Positions 33,823 to 44,538 of a stretch of 64,000 nucleotides of DNA are shown here, piece after piece (within the stretch, counting starts at the first letter, position 1; every line of letters begins with the position of its first letter). A program made the position numbers and the translations under genes. Source of the stretch: Melampsora larici-populina 98AG31 (lineage: Eukaryota; Basidiomycota; Pucciniomycetes; Pucciniales; Melampsoraceae); contig NW_006768829.1 of assembly GCF_000204055.1 (NCBI RefSeq), positions 235,663 to 299,662 on the forward strand, in the 5' to 3' direction. The notes beneath the pieces were generated by a model. The model made no database searches and had not been told where the DNA came from. It saw only the letters and a program-made list of their open reading frames with translations.

Positions 33823-36800
33823 CAATACCCGAATCGCTGCGCCATAAATGGCGGTTGCGGAGCGAAAGCGGAGCGATTTTCCGGTCCGCCACGCCCCCCG
33901 CCATTCATAGCGGAGCACGCGCACCGCCTTCCAGGGCCGGGTTTTTCCATAGCGTAGAAATCGCACCGCAACCCGGCCCCAGGGGTATATCTCCGCTATA
34001 TAGCGGAGATATCTGTATGGGTACAGGGTTGCGGTGCCCAGTCGAAATCTTCCATCCAAGCACCATCATCTCCTCCACTTTACGCCACAACATACTCCAC
34101 GATCAGATGAAACACAATCATTTCGAACGATGGCAACCTGGACTAGCCTCTGGCCTTGCTTGTGCACCTTCAATTTCAACCACGGCCAGCCTGTGGTTTG
34201 CGGTAATAGGTTTTCTCTTCTATTTCAGGTGGGTGCCTTCCTTTTCCATCGCTTCCTATCTACCTTCATCAACTTTTAAAGCTGACCATTAACATTTCTC
34301 AACTTCATCCAATATCTAAGAATGCCACTTTCAAAATCCACATCACAAAGCTCTACTACTAACCAAACTACCCTTCAAGTTCCCAGCAAGGGTCCAAACA
34401 ATCGAACACTTCGACCACCAAGTCCGTCTCGTCCTCGGCCTGGATTTGTGGTTCCTCCCAAGGACTCACGTTCAGCTGTCATCATTTCGACTTCATCTGA
34501 TGAAGATCTACCCGAATTGCTTGCTCATCGCCAAGCTTCTCCTTGTCCCCTGGCTTCTACTCTCAAGAATAGCAAGCAAGCTCCAGCCAAAAAAGCCAAA
34601 GCAATCCGACCAGGAAAGGTAAGCTTTATGATATCATGTTCTATATCATCGCCGAGTTAATTCTTGGTTTTCCTAGACTGTTTCGTCGACTAGCAAACAC
34701 GTTCGATCTCCGTCACAAGGATCGACAGGTAGCCCACGATCACCTCGACCATCGAAACGAGCAAATGTCGATGTAAGTACTTTCACCGCTTAATCGGAAC
34801 CCTTCTCTTTGTTCTGACCTTTATATTCTAGCCCTTGGAGGTACCTGAAGGTGCCGATCTGTCTCAGGATTCCGATGTCGAGATCGTTGGGACCATTGAA
34901 CCTGGATATAACGAGACTCGGTCACTTGGTGTAAACAAGCTCCTTCAGTACTTTTTTCCTCCTAAGGTAAGTGTTTTTTCACATCTTTCTCATACATTCT
35001 TCTCTTTTTTCTTCCTTTCTTCTTATATAGGGCCGCTCATACCAGTGTAGATTCTGTCACAACAAGTATCTCAAGCAACCCAGCTCGTATTACGCCCTTT
35101 GGGGTCATCGAGATGGAAATGAATTCCGCCCGGTTTGCACCAAGCGAGCTGATGCTATTGCCGCAGGTTTCGAACTGCCCCTCACCTATCTTGAAACTAT
35201 CGAGAAGGAGGCCAAAGAATCCCAAGGAACGTTGGATTGTTTCGTCAAAGGACCGACATTCAGTGTAGACCTCTTAAACTTGATCCTGGTTCTATGGATC
35301 GTCCGACACGCCTTACCTTGGGCACGTTTTGAAGACCCTGCCCTTCGTGCAGCCTTCCACACCGCAAACCGAGGTGCAACCGTTCGATCAACTACCTGGG
35401 CTTCACAGCAATTGGTTCATCTCTTCTCGACCTTGCATGCACAGGCCATTGACAAGTTAAAAGTAAGTGACATCTGTTTAATTCAAATCATGGACTTAAC
35501 TAAAATTGATTTCTATTTTGGTCTTCATTTTTGATCTTTCTTTTTTACATAGGAAAACGAGGGTCGTTTCTGCCTCGTACACGACGTTTGGACCACAAAG
35601 GGCAATCGATATGCCTTTGTGGGAGCAACAGCAAACTATGTAGATAAAAATTGGGAGTACCAATCGACTCATCTCACCCTGAAGATGGTCGCTTGGCGGC
35701 ACTTTGGAGTGCTTCTAGCACGTCCTATTGGCAAGTTCTTGATTAGGCATGGGCTTCATAAAAAGATGAGTCCCAATACCTTCCCTTTTCTAATTTCTTT
35801 TACTTAGTTTCGACTTTTTTCTTTTTTTTAATTCTTCTGGTTCTTTTTGTTTCTTACTTGCTAGCCCAGACCACAGACAGTGGAGGCAATAACATGACCA
35901 TGGCATCTGAGCTTCAAGCAATGTTTTTGAACGCTCAAGATCCAGTGTCATGGGATCATTCGACTCATCACGTCCGATGCTTTGCCCATAAGCTTAACTT
36001 GGTTGTTGGGCATGGTCTTAAGGCCCTCGGTCAAAAGGTAGGCCGCCAATTGAAGAATTCGACTCCTCGAGTACCTTTCCCAACGCCTGGGCTTGAGGTG
36101 AACGACGGGGAGGATCCGGTCGAGTACGGCTTGGAATCGGACGAAGAGAGTGTCTCGGGTTTACCCGACGAGCCTGATGGCATTGATGATGACGAGGATG
36201 ATGAGGAAGACAATCCAGACGAAGACGGTGTTTTCGGTGATTTGGTTGCAGGGGCTCTTCAAAAGGTATGTCCCATACCGTTTGGTCCTCTTATGTCTTT
36301 TTTCTCACGTCTTTTCACTCAGCTAGGCAAAACTGATTGGTTTACATCTTTCACTTAGGTGGACGCAGTCTCTGGCCAGATTGCCAGCCGCGCTGCTCGT
36401 CGGAACGACTTCAAGACCCGTGCCACCCGTATGGGTTACACAGGTCGCATGGTTAAGAGACCATGCAAGACTCGATGGAACTCTCATTACGAAAGTCGCA
36501 CGATTGCCTGCGAGGCTCAAGAGGTGAGCAAATCGTTTATTCTATCTTCCTTGTGCATTTTCTCATCAGTGTGTCACAGGTAATCAACACAATGATTGCT
36601 GCCGATCGTCAAGCTCGTTTTTTCAAAGGCATCACTATTTCACCCAAAGAATGGCACGCAGTGGAACTGGTGAACAAGGTGTTGAAGGTGAGAGTCTGTC
36701 TTTATCTGAATCTAACAGGAATAGCATGTACTTACTAACCATTTGCTTGACTGAAACAGACCTTTGTTGAAGCCACATCTCGAGTGGAGGGAAATGGCCC

Positions 36801-38084
36801 GACAGGCTGCATCCTCCTAGCGGAATACAAACGAGTCATCACCGACCTTCAACAACATCAACTCGATTGTCAATCTTTTCCGACCATCGATAATGCCATC
36901 GATGTGATGATCAAATGGCTTATCGAATACCAACAAGAGGCTGCTGAAAGCGATGCCATAGTCTTAGCAACTGTTCTGAATCCCCGATACCGACACAAGT
37001 TCTTTTCTCTCCATTATCCGGTTTACAGCGGCTCTGCCAAAATGTTGATTGAGAATGCCTTTCACGATCTGATGGAAGAATCAGAACCACGTGAAGCAAC
37101 ACCATCATCCGATGATCACAATGATCCTGTTGAGGCTGATGCCTACGATGTCTTTGGAGACTCCACTGACAGTCCAATCAACTCATCCGATTCCCGCTCG
37201 GAGCTGGATGACTACTTGAGTGGGCGATTTCGGATTAAGAAAGACGAATCCCCACTCGAGTGGTGGAAGGTTGGTCTTCTTTTCTTTTCTCATTGTATAT
37301 AGAATCTGAGACTGACTCCTTACTTTGTCTTACCTTTGATCGATCAACAGGCAAATCATCATCATTTCCCTACACTGGCCAAACTTGCTCGTGATTACCT
37401 TTCGGTCTCAGCCACCTCCTGCGCTTGCGAGCGAACTTTCTCGGCCGCTGCCGACGTTTGTACTCCGACTCGAGGTAGTATGCTCCCCAAAACGATGGAG
37501 CGTTTGGTCGGCTGTCAAGCTTGGTTAAAGGAAGGCATCATACCTCAAGGACAATTCGAAGAAGCATCCAAAGTACTTCTATCCTATATGGAAATGATAG
37601 CAAAAAAAAAAGGGAAAAAGGTGCAAAAGGGATAGTATAGTATTTACTTGTGTTATAAATTACAAATATACATACAAATATAGGTCACTTTCTATTTTTC
37701 TTTCTTGTTAATATTTTCTTTTATCAGTTTCTACAAGGTTCCTATAGCTTATATAAGAGAATCCACCCCACTCTCCTACCTGCCCAACAATGAATGTTGG
37801 GCAGGTACACATGGGGTTTGAAATACATTTTGTTTTTTCTTTTTACTCTTCCTTTGCCTCGTAGCTCGCTATATGCCGTATAGCGCGCTATATTTTCGCT
37901 AATAGCGGAGCCCCTCAGAGCGCGCTATATGGCGAAAATATAGCGCTTGGACCGCTGCGCCATCCTGGAGAGTTTTGTTTTTCGAAAAATAGCGGAGCCA
38001 TAGCGCCTCCGCCCATAGCGCAGGCTCCGCTGCACTCCGGATATTGGTCATTTTCCGGAGCGTAGCGGAGCGATTCCGGTATTG
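33823..38084. mobile_element. hAT DNA transposon, complete ends, 7-bp target duplication
   Basis: Ends CAATACCCGAATCGCT (33823) and the inverted AGCGATTCCGGTATTG (ending 38084) differ at one position. TAGGTAT flanks both sides (33816-33822 and 38085-38091). Subterminal regions are full of AGCGGAG/CTCCGCT motifs, typical of hAT binding sites. One long multi-exon transposase gene lies inside on the plus strand. The element interrupts the Tc1-like transposase. Most hAT elements duplicate 8 bp; here only 7 match. Confidence 0.92.
34322..37635 (+). CDS. hAT transposase
   Basis: Ten exons: 34322-34618, 34677-34772, 34832-34966, 35031-35462, 35553-35730, 35865-36265, 36359-36523, 36580-36687, 36760-37269 and 37351-37635, about 868 residues. 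Domains: a low-complexity N-terminus; a BED-like zinc finger (YQCRFCHNKYLKQ, WGHRDGNEFRPVC); the RNase H-like core start (VHDVWTTKGNRYAFVG, TTDSGGNNMTM, HHVRCFAHKLNLVVGHGLK); an acidic insertion; and the C-terminal dimerisation domain (YLSVSATSCACERTFSAAAD). Intron 5 needs a GC donor at 35731, and that removes a stretch (KFLIRHGLHKKM) that hAT proteins usually keep, so its true boundary is uncertain. No other defects, possibly active. Confidence 0.85.
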
Positions 38085-38481
38085 TAGGTATAACGTTGGG
38101 TCCAGGCGGAGGCTATCGAGGACAAAGAGACGCTCCGGACCTCCTAAGACTAATGCTGCACCACGATCCATATGGTCCAAGGGATTTGTAATGACGGCCC
38201 GAGTTTCCTGGTAGAGATTGACCCAGCAACGGACCAAAGTGAGGGCTAACTCCATTCCAAGAGTCCTAGAGATATTGTGAAATCGAACCCCGGTGAGGGC
38301 TAAGCAAACAACTGCAAGCTTGATTTCCGGGCTATGATGAGAGACCCAGAACTGGAAAACAACCATATGAGCCTTGCGAGATATGAGATCAGGAAACAAA
38401 AGAAAACGGCTCACCGGTGGCATATTGGTCCTGTGCCAATTTTGAGGTAGGATGGTTGAGGTAGCAAGGATAGAGGGACAA

Positions 38482-38592
38482 AAGAATAGGTGGACGAGGT
38501 GAAGCGAGAAGGGAAATCACAGATGAGGAATAGTTGAGTTGAGAAGAATGGGTGGACAAGGTGAAGCGGGAAACCACGGATGAGGGATAGTC
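38482..38592. repeat. Tandem repeat of about 60 bp, third copy displaced to 44552
   Basis: AAGAATAGGTGGAC-AGGTGAAGCG units start at 38482, 38544 and, beyond the Gypsy element, at 44552. The three were contiguous before the Gypsy insertion, whose TAGTC target lies in the second unit. They form the right subterminal region of the Tc1/mariner-like element. Confidence 0.75.
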
Positions 38593-38759
38593 TGTTGTGA
38601 GCTCTAGCATCAGGCTATAGAGATATGTTTATACTGTGTTACACGTCTCTTATCCAGTGTGAGGGGCAGACTTCTTGCTCCTCACGTAGCAATACATTAT
38701 ATCACCTGAAGGGCCTTTCCTAGTCTTCTTGCATCCCTCAAGCAGTCCAAGCCATAACA
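38593..38759 (+). repeat. 5' LTR of the Gypsy element
   Basis: TG...CA ends, 167 bp, identical by eye to 44372-44538, preceded by the target copy TAGTC. It should hold the promoter, though only a weak TTTATACTG is visible. Confidence 0.96.
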
Positions 38760-39105
38760 TATTGCTACGTCTATCTACAGGGATCCAAGAAAGAAAACCA
38801 GCAAAGACAAGAAGTTGAAAAGAAAAGAAAGATACCGAAGAAATCGAAGAAATTAAAGAAGGAAAAGCTTATTCAAGTACAGAAGTTAAAATTAGATCTC
38901 ATCTAAAGGAAGAAATTAAAGTTCATACATCACTGCATACCCCACAATCTACCGCATTAAAGTTCAACCGACTCTACCGATTTAAGGTTAATCATTCTTG
39001 CTCGAAACATCAGCCACCACGCCGGAATTCAAGTTACCCGACAGCCCGTCTGTAGAAGCAGAAGGAGACTACAAGGACTCAAACGAATTCCCGCTAAGCT
39101 CTACG

Positions 39106-40173
39106 ATGTCTGGACCTAGTATGGAAGATGTTATGAGGAAGTTAGAGGAATTGAATGCGAGGCTAGTTGAAGAGACGAATCTTCGAAAAAATGCTGAACA
39201 GAACTGGATGGAATTGAAGCAAAGTATTGAACGGGATAGAGCACAACAAGCACCTCCTAACATTGTACCAGAAAACTCGACGCCATGCATGAACCAAACC
39301 CCCGCTGCTTTACCTATGCAAATCAGACCACCGAAAATCGCGACTCCTGATAAATTTGATGGGAGTAAAGGTCAAAAGGCTGAGATTTTCGTAAACCAGA
39401 TAGGATTGTATATGAACATGAACTCAAACTCATTCGTAAATGAGCAAGCTCAAGTCGCATTCACGTTATCGTACTTAAGTGGTAAAGCTAGCATATGGGC
39501 CCAATCCCTAACTGAACAACTCCTAGACCCCGAACAAGCGAATCTAGTTACATGGACTAAGTTTCTATCCTCGTTTAAAGCAACCTTCTTCGATTCAGAA
39601 CGTATATCAAAAGCAGAGAAGGAGTTAAGAGCACTCAAGCAAACTGGATCGGTATCAGACTATTGGATAAAGTTTTCGGAATTAGCACTTGTAGTGAAAT
39701 GGCCTACTTCAGTTATGTTATCTCAGTTCGAACAAGGACTAAAAGTCGAAATTTCGGTTTACATGGTGCGCGATGAATTTAAGGAGGTTGAAGACATGGC
39801 AAAAGTTGCAATCAAACTCGACAATAAGATCAATAAACGTACACCATATACCACCATCAGTGCAAATGCGCCAATCGCCTCGCAATCCAACACGCCAGAC
39901 CCGGATGCGATGGATTGCTCCGCTTACCGACTAAACATCAGTTCAGATGAGTACAAGCGAAGAGGAATGGCTGGTGCATGTTATAGTTGTGGTCAAGTAG
40001 GACATCTGATTGGAGAATGTGGAGAAAGAAGAAGAAGAGGAGGGAAAACATCATGGAGAGGAAGAGGAAGTTATAGATTTAAATCACGAGTGGCAGAAGT
40101 TGATGGGTTGAAAGAGGAGGAGAAAGATGGAGGAGCTGAGTCGTCAAAAAATGGCGGAGCTCGGGAGTGCTAG
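39106..40173 (+). CDS. Gypsy Gag
   Basis: Capsid protein of 355 residues from ATG 39106 (MSGPSMEDVMRKLEELNARL). The frame is open 36 codons further upstream, without an ATG, so a non-AUG start is possible. A coiled-coil-like start is followed by the retrotransposon Gag domain (TPDKFDGSKGQKAEIFVNQI, FTLSYLSGKASIWAQSL, FKATFFDSERISKAEKEL) and a CX2CX4HX4C zinc knuckle (CYSCGQVGHLIGEC, near 39978-40019). A basic tail follows (RRRRGGKTSWRGRGSYRF). Gag packages the element RNA. The stop at 40171-40173 overlaps the Pol frame. Confidence 0.95.
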   Translation: MSGPSMEDVMRKLEELNARLVEETNLRKNAEQNWMELKQSIERDRAQQAPPNIVPENSTPCMNQTPAALPMQIRPPKIATPDKFDGSKGQKAEIFVNQIGLYMNMNSNSFVNEQAQVAFTLSYLSGKASIWAQSLTEQLLDPEQANLVTWTKFLSSFKATFFDSERISKAEKELRALKQTGSVSDYWIKFSELALVVKWPTSVMLSQFEQGLKVEISVYMVRDEFKEVEDMAKVAIKLDNKINKRTPYTTISANAPIASQSNTPDPDAMDCSAYRLNISSDEYKRRGMAGACYSCGQVGHLIGECGERRRRGGKTSWRGRGSYRFKSRVAEVDGLKEEEKDGGAESSKNGGAREC

Positions 40174-40190
40174 TTGTGCCTCCCCCGAGC
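40146..40190 (+). promoter_or_regulatory. Candidate -1 programmed ribosomal frameshift site between Gag and Pol
   Basis: In the Gag frame the bases 40146-40152 form A AAA AAT, a slippery heptamer of the X XXY YYZ type. Six bases later, GCTCGGG (40159-40165) can pair with CCCGAGC (40184-40190) as a 7-bp stem. Pol is open in the -1 frame from this site onward and has no ATG near its start, and the Gag stop follows 18 bases later. The arrangement fits Gag-Pol fusion by -1 frameshifting. It has not been tested. Confidence 0.7.
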
Positions 40191-43100
40191 GTAAAAGACT
40201 TAGCTATAGATTTTAGTAATATTCATGCTCTTGAAATAAATGACACCAGAATTATTGATGATATTACCATAGTCGATGCTAAGACAGCCACAACCGTTAC
40301 CGCAAAAGCCCTCGTTGACAGCGGTGCAACTCACGAGGCAATGAGTGAGAAATTCGTTGTCAAACATAACCTTCACACTGAAACACTTCATCAACCTAGA
40401 AGCGTTACAAGTTTTAGTGGCCATGAGTTGAAAATAACTCACACCGGTGATTTTCGTGTAAACGAAATGAAGAACAACCCCACAACTTTCATCATAACCG
40501 AGTTACGTGACAAGTATGACATCATACTTGGCATGCCGTGGATCAAGAGAAATCACGACCTCATTGATTGGAAGTCAAGTAAATTGAAAACTCACGATTA
40601 TGATATTGCAGTTACAGATGTAACTTCGCTAAAACCGACAACCGCCTCGAAGGACCATGATTGGAAGCCTGACAGGCAAGCTAGGAATTTTAGCGAGGGG
40701 GTGGAGTTTGTTAACTCATTAACACCCCCGCAATGTGCGTATTTTTCATCTATTAATCCTGTTGAAGAAGCAGCTAGCAAGCCGTTACACTCTCTACAAT
40801 TCCAGGAACCATCCGATGTTGAAGTAGAAGAAACGGCAGCACAAGTACAAGAATTACCTGATGATATGAAAGAAACTGCTCAATTGTCTGCGCCGGAAAA
40901 AGCCTTGAAGGACCAGGATGTGGAGCCAGATAGGCACGTTAGGCAAAATGACAAGGGGGTAGAGAATTGCACAATCTCACTAATGCCCCCGCAGAGTACG
41001 TGTATTCCTCCTTTTCCCAAAGTCCAAGAAGCAGCTGGCAAGTATGAGCTCCTTTCGAAATCAAGAATTAGACAGATAAACTCGAGAATACCCCGAAAGC
41101 ACTCGTTACTGGATCAGATCAACAAAATGCTCAAGCCGTCCCCAATTTCATTGAACGCAGCAAAAGCCTCATGGAACGTGTCTGCCAAGTTGGCGGCAGA
41201 AGAATCCAAACATGTACCCGAAAAGTCAGCAGCTGAACTTGTGCCGAAATGCTACCACAAATTTCTACCGATGTTTGAGAAATCAAATTCCAATGTCCTA
41301 CCGCCTCACCGACCCTATGATTTTCGAGTCGACCTTATTCCTGGTGCGACACCACAGGCAGGGAAAGTAATCCCTCTATCGCCAAAGGAAACGGAAGTTC
41401 TAAACGAAATGTTAGAGAAGGGGTTATCAAATGGCACTATTCGTAGGACGACATCACCTTGGGCGGCCCCGGTTCTGTTCACTGGGAAGAAGGATGGAAA
41501 CCTCCGTCCATGCTTTGATTACCGCCGGCTGAACGCACTAACTGTGAAAAACAAGTATCCGTTGCCGTTAACAATGGAGTTAATAGATAGTTTATTAAAT
41601 GCTGATCAGTTCACAAGCTTAGACATGAGGAATGGATACAATAACCTTCGAGTTAGAGAAGGAGATGAGGCCAAATTAGCGTTCATATGCAAATCTGGTC
41701 AGTTTGAACCTCTCACGATGCCCTTTGGACCCACCGGTGCGCCTGGATTTTTCCAATACTTCATTCAGGATATCCTGCGGAGCCACATTGGACGAGATGT
41801 GGCGGCTTATCAGGACGACATTCTAATTTACACCGGACCGGGTGTAGACCATCAAGCTGTAGTTAAAGAAGTCCTTGAAATATTAAGAAAGCAAAATGTA
41901 TGGCTTAAGCCCGAAAAATGCAAGTTTTCAATGAAGGAAATCTCATATCTAGGACTCATTATCTCAAAGAACCAAATTAAAATGGATGAAAGTAAAGTCA
42001 AAGCGGTGAAAGAATGGCCGACACCAAAAAATCTCTCTGAAGTTCAAACATTTTTAGGATTTGCAAATTTTTATAGACGGTTCATTGATCAATTTTCCAA
42101 AATCACAAGACCACTTCACGAGCTGTCTCAGAAGGATGTTGGATTCCAGTGGACGGAAGTTCGAAACAGAGCATTTGAAACACTGAAGACAGCATTTACC
42201 ACAGCGCCTGTCCTAAAAATTGCTGACCCGTATCGACCATTCATTCTTGAATGTGACTGCTCTGATTACGCCTTAGGCGCGGTCTTATCTCAAGTTTCCG
42301 GAGACGACAATGAATTACACCCTATAGCGTACTTATCCCGATCCTTAATACAAGCTGAGCGGAATTACGAGATATTCGACAAGGAATTATTGGCAGTTAT
42401 CGCGTCATTCAAAGAATGGCGTCAATATTTGGAAGGCAACCCAAATAAGCTAAGTGTGATTGTGTATACAGATCATAAAAACTTACAATCATTGATGACC
42501 ACCAAAGAGCTGACGAGGAGGCAAGCAAGATGGGCAGAAATATTAGGGGAATTTGACTTTGAGATACGATTCCGACCAGGAAAGCATTCGAAAAAGCCTG
42601 ACGCGCTCTCTCGACGACCGGACTACATCCCCTCAGATGGCAGCAAACTCTCCTTCGGCCAAATTATCAAGCCGGATAACTTACCAAGCGATGCGTTCAT
42701 TAGTGCACTGGAAGCGGTCGACTATTGGTTTGAAAAGGAAGACAGTGAGGAAGTGGATCTAGAGAATGATGAAACAGATGATGGACGAGTATGGAGTGAC
42801 TTGAAAATCTTAGAGCAAATTAGAAAGGAGTCGTCAAATGACAAGAAAATCAACGAGTTAATGTTGTTGTGCACTGACATGGCTAAGTCAAAAATGCTGA
42901 AGGACTATAAGCTCATTGATGGTGTTATGTATTTTAGGAACAAAGTAATGGTACCCGACAACGCCGATCTCAAACTGCAAATATTAAGATCAAGACACGA
43001 CAGCAAGTTTGCTGGCCACCCAGGCCGAATGAGAATGCTGATGTTGGTAAAACGAGCTTATCACTGGAACTCAATGAAAGCATATGTGAACAGATACGTC

Positions 43101-44285
43101 GAAGGCTGTCAGTCATGCCAACGAGTGAAATCAAGGACCGAGAAACCGTTTGGAAGCCTACAACCACTCCCAGTACCTGATGGACCGTGGTTGGACATAT
43201 GCTATGATTTAATTACAGACCTTCCCTTATCTAATGACTTCGACAGTATATTAACCGTAGTTGACAGGCTGACCAAAATGGCCCATTTCATACCATGCAG
43301 AAAGACAATGGATTCAAATGAATTGGCGGGATTGATGATTAAGGAGGTCTGGAGGCTTCATGGAACACCTCGGACTATTACTTCAGATCGAGGAAATATA
43401 TTCATATCTCGAATTACGAAAGACTTTCACAAGCGACTGGGGATAACAACTCAGGCCTCAACTGCATTCCACCCACAGACTGATGGGCAGTCGGAGATTA
43501 CTAACAAAGCGGTAGAGTTGTTCTTAAGACATTTTACGTCTTACAAGCAGGACAATTGGAGTGAACTGATCCCATTTGCTGAGTTCTCGTATAACAACAA
43601 TCTACACAGCGCAATCGGAGTCTCGCCTTTTAAAGCAAATTATGGATTTGATGTAGCGTTTACTGATGTCCCTTCAACTGAGCAGTGCCTACCAATAGTT
43701 GAGGAACGTATTGATCAAATCAAAGCAGTCCAGCGCGAGGTGAAAGATGCGATGAAGTTGACTCAAGAACAAATGAAAATTAATCACGATAAAAAGATCC
43801 AAGAAACTCCAACATGGTCTCATGGCGACCGAGTGTGGTTAAATAGCAAAAATGTCTCGACAACACGACCAACTGCTAAGTTCTCTCATCGTTGGCTGGG
43901 GCCATTCACTGTATTGAAAAGAGTTTCAAATAATGCTTACAAACTATCCTTACCCAAGTCTATGAATAAAATGCATCCAGTCTTCCACGTTAACCTATTA
44001 CGAGATTTCAAGAAAAGCACGGTAAAAGGGCAAGATCAAGAACCAATGGCGCCTATCATAATAGAAAATGAAGAGGAATATGAAATTCATGAAATCTTAG
44101 ATAAAAGGAAAAGAGGAAATAAAGTTGAGTATTTAATTAGTTGGAAAGGGTATGACTCAAATCATGATTCATGGGAACCGGAAAAATCACTCAAGAACGC
44201 AAGAGAGGCAACACAAGAATTTAATGCAAAATACCCGCACGCTGAAACAAGGTATAGAATAACTAGGAGAAGAGTGAGAGGGTGA
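40167..44285 (+). CDS. Gypsy Pol polyprotein with chromodomain
   Basis: An open frame of 1372 codons, conceptually starting at GTG 40167 and probably reached by frameshifting. It shows, in order: aspartic protease (ALVDSGATHEAM, about residue 50); reverse transcriptase (LTMPFGPTGAPGFFQYFIQD and catalytic AYQDDILIY, about 530-555); RNase H (LECDCSDYALGAVLSQ, about 695); integrase zinc finger (HDSKFAGHPGRM ... CQSCQRVK) and core D, D, E (DLITDLPL, TITSDRGN, TDGQSEITNKAVE); the GPY-like tail; and a chromodomain (LISWKGYDSNHDSWEPEKSL, about 1327). Chromodomains of this type steer integration to marked chromatin. No defect seen. Confidence 0.97.
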   Translation: MLVVPPPSVKDLAIDFSNIHALEINDTRIIDDITIVDAKTATTVTAKALVDSGATHEAMSEKFVVKHNLHTETLHQPRSVTSFSGHELKITHTGDFRVNEMKNNPTTFIITELRDKYDIILGMPWIKRNHDLIDWKSSKLKTHDYDIAVTDVTSLKPTTASKDHDWKPDRQARNFSEGVEFVNSLTPPQCAYFSSINPVEEAASKPLHSLQFQEPSDVEVEETAAQVQELPDDMKETAQLSAPEKALKDQDVEPDRHVRQNDKGVENCTISLMPPQSTCIPPFPKVQEAAGKYELLSKSRIRQINSRIPRKHSLLDQINKMLKPSPISLNAAKASWNVSAKLAAEESKHVPEKSAAELVPKCYHKFLPMFEKSNSNVLPPHRPYDFRVDLIPGATPQAGKVIPLSPKETEVLNEMLEKGLSNGTIRRTTSPWAAPVLFTGKKDGNLRPCFDYRRLNALTVKNKYPLPLTMELIDSLLNADQFTSLDMRNGYNNLRVREGDEAKLAFICKSGQFEPLTMPFGPTGAPGFFQYFIQDILRSHIGRDVAAYQDDILIYTGPGVDHQAVVKEVLEILRKQNVWLKPEKCKFSMKEISYLGLIISKNQIKMDESKVKAVKEWPTPKNLSEVQTFLGFANFYRRFIDQFSKITRPLHELSQKDVGFQWTEVRNRAFETLKTAFTTAPVLKIADPYRPFILECDCSDYALGAVLSQVSGDDNELHPIAYLSRSLIQAERNYEIFDKELLAVIASFKEWRQYLEGNPNKLSVIVYTDHKNLQSLMTTKELTRRQARWAEILGEFDFEIRFRPGKHSKKPDALSRRPDYIPSDGSKLSFGQIIKPDNLPSDAFISALEAVDYWFEKEDSEEVDLENDETDDGRVWSDLKILEQIRKESSNDKKINELMLLCTDMAKSKMLKDYKLIDGVMYFRNKVMVPDNADLKLQILRSRHDSKFAGHPGRMRMLMLVKRAYHWNSMKAYVNRYVEGCQSCQRVKSRTEKPFGSLQPLPVPDGPWLDICYDLITDLPLSNDFDSILTVVDRLTKMAHFIPCRKTMDSNELAGLMIKEVWRLHGTPRTITSDRGNIFISRITKDFHKRLGITTQASTAFHPQTDGQSEITNKAVELFLRHFTSYKQDNWSELIPFAEFSYNNNLHSAIGVSPFKANYGFDVAFTDVPSTEQCLPIVEERIDQIKAVQREVKDAMKLTQEQMKINHDKKIQETPTWSHGDRVWLNSKNVSTTRPTAKFSHRWLGPFTVLKRVSNNAYKLSLPKSMNKMHPVFHVNLLRDFKKSTVKGQDQEPMAPIIIENEEEYEIHEILDKRKRGNKVEYLISWKGYDSNHDSWEPEKSLKNAREATQEFNAKYPHAETRYRITRRRVRG

Positions 44286-44371
44286 AGCTTTTTCCCTAAG
44301 GGGTTTTTTAATGCCAACCCGTGGAAACAAGCTAACCTGCAAGAGGGGGTGAAGCCTTAAAGGGGGAGTGA

Positions 44372-44538
44372 TGTTGTGAGCTCTAGCATCAGGCTATAGA
44401 GATATGTTTATACTGTGTTACACGTCTCTTATCCAGTGTGAGGGGCAGACTTCTTGCTCCTCACGTAGCAATACATTATATCACCTGAAGGGCCTTTCCT
44501 AGTCTTCTTGCATCCCTCAAGCAGTCCAAGCCATAACA
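44372..44538 (+). repeat. 3' LTR of the Gypsy element
   Basis: 167 bp, identical by eye to the 5' LTR, directly after the polypurine tract and followed by the target copy TAGTC. Confidence 0.96.

Larger units (their letters stand above)
32965..38423 (-). pseudogene. Tc1/mariner-like DDE_3 transposase, split by a hAT element
   Basis: The N-terminal half is 38423-38085 (helix-turn-helix: SPEIKLAVVCLALTGVRFHN, ISRTLGMELALTLVRCW). The rest is 33815-33620, 33551-33346 and 33279-32965, with two GT-AG introns. The hAT element lies between, and dropping it with one TAGGTAT copy continues the frame exactly (DPTLYL then DELQ). Catalytic residues are D in VFADETA, D in LVLDNAPIHH and E in SPDLNPIEKGF, with 34 residues between the last two (DD34E). 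Total about 351 residues, or 330 if the 63-bp stretch after MPP is an intron. No stop codon apart from the insertion. Confidence 0.85.
38593..44538 (+). mobile_element. Intact Ty3/Gypsy chromovirus with identical short LTRs
   Basis: LTRs of 167 bp (38593-38759 and 44372-44538) start TGTTGTGAGCTCTAGCATCA, end CCATAACA and show no difference by eye. The 5-bp target duplication TAGTC is at 38588-38592 and 44539-44543. A polypurine tract (AAAGGGGGAGTGA) abuts the 3' LTR. Gag and Pol frames are open and overlap with a -1 frame relation. Length is 5946 bp. All hallmarks indicate a recent, possibly active insertion. Confidence 0.97.

Noticed and set aside
40200..40780. Minus-strand open frames within the Gypsy pol
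   Set aside because: Shadows of the strong Pol frame on the opposite strand.
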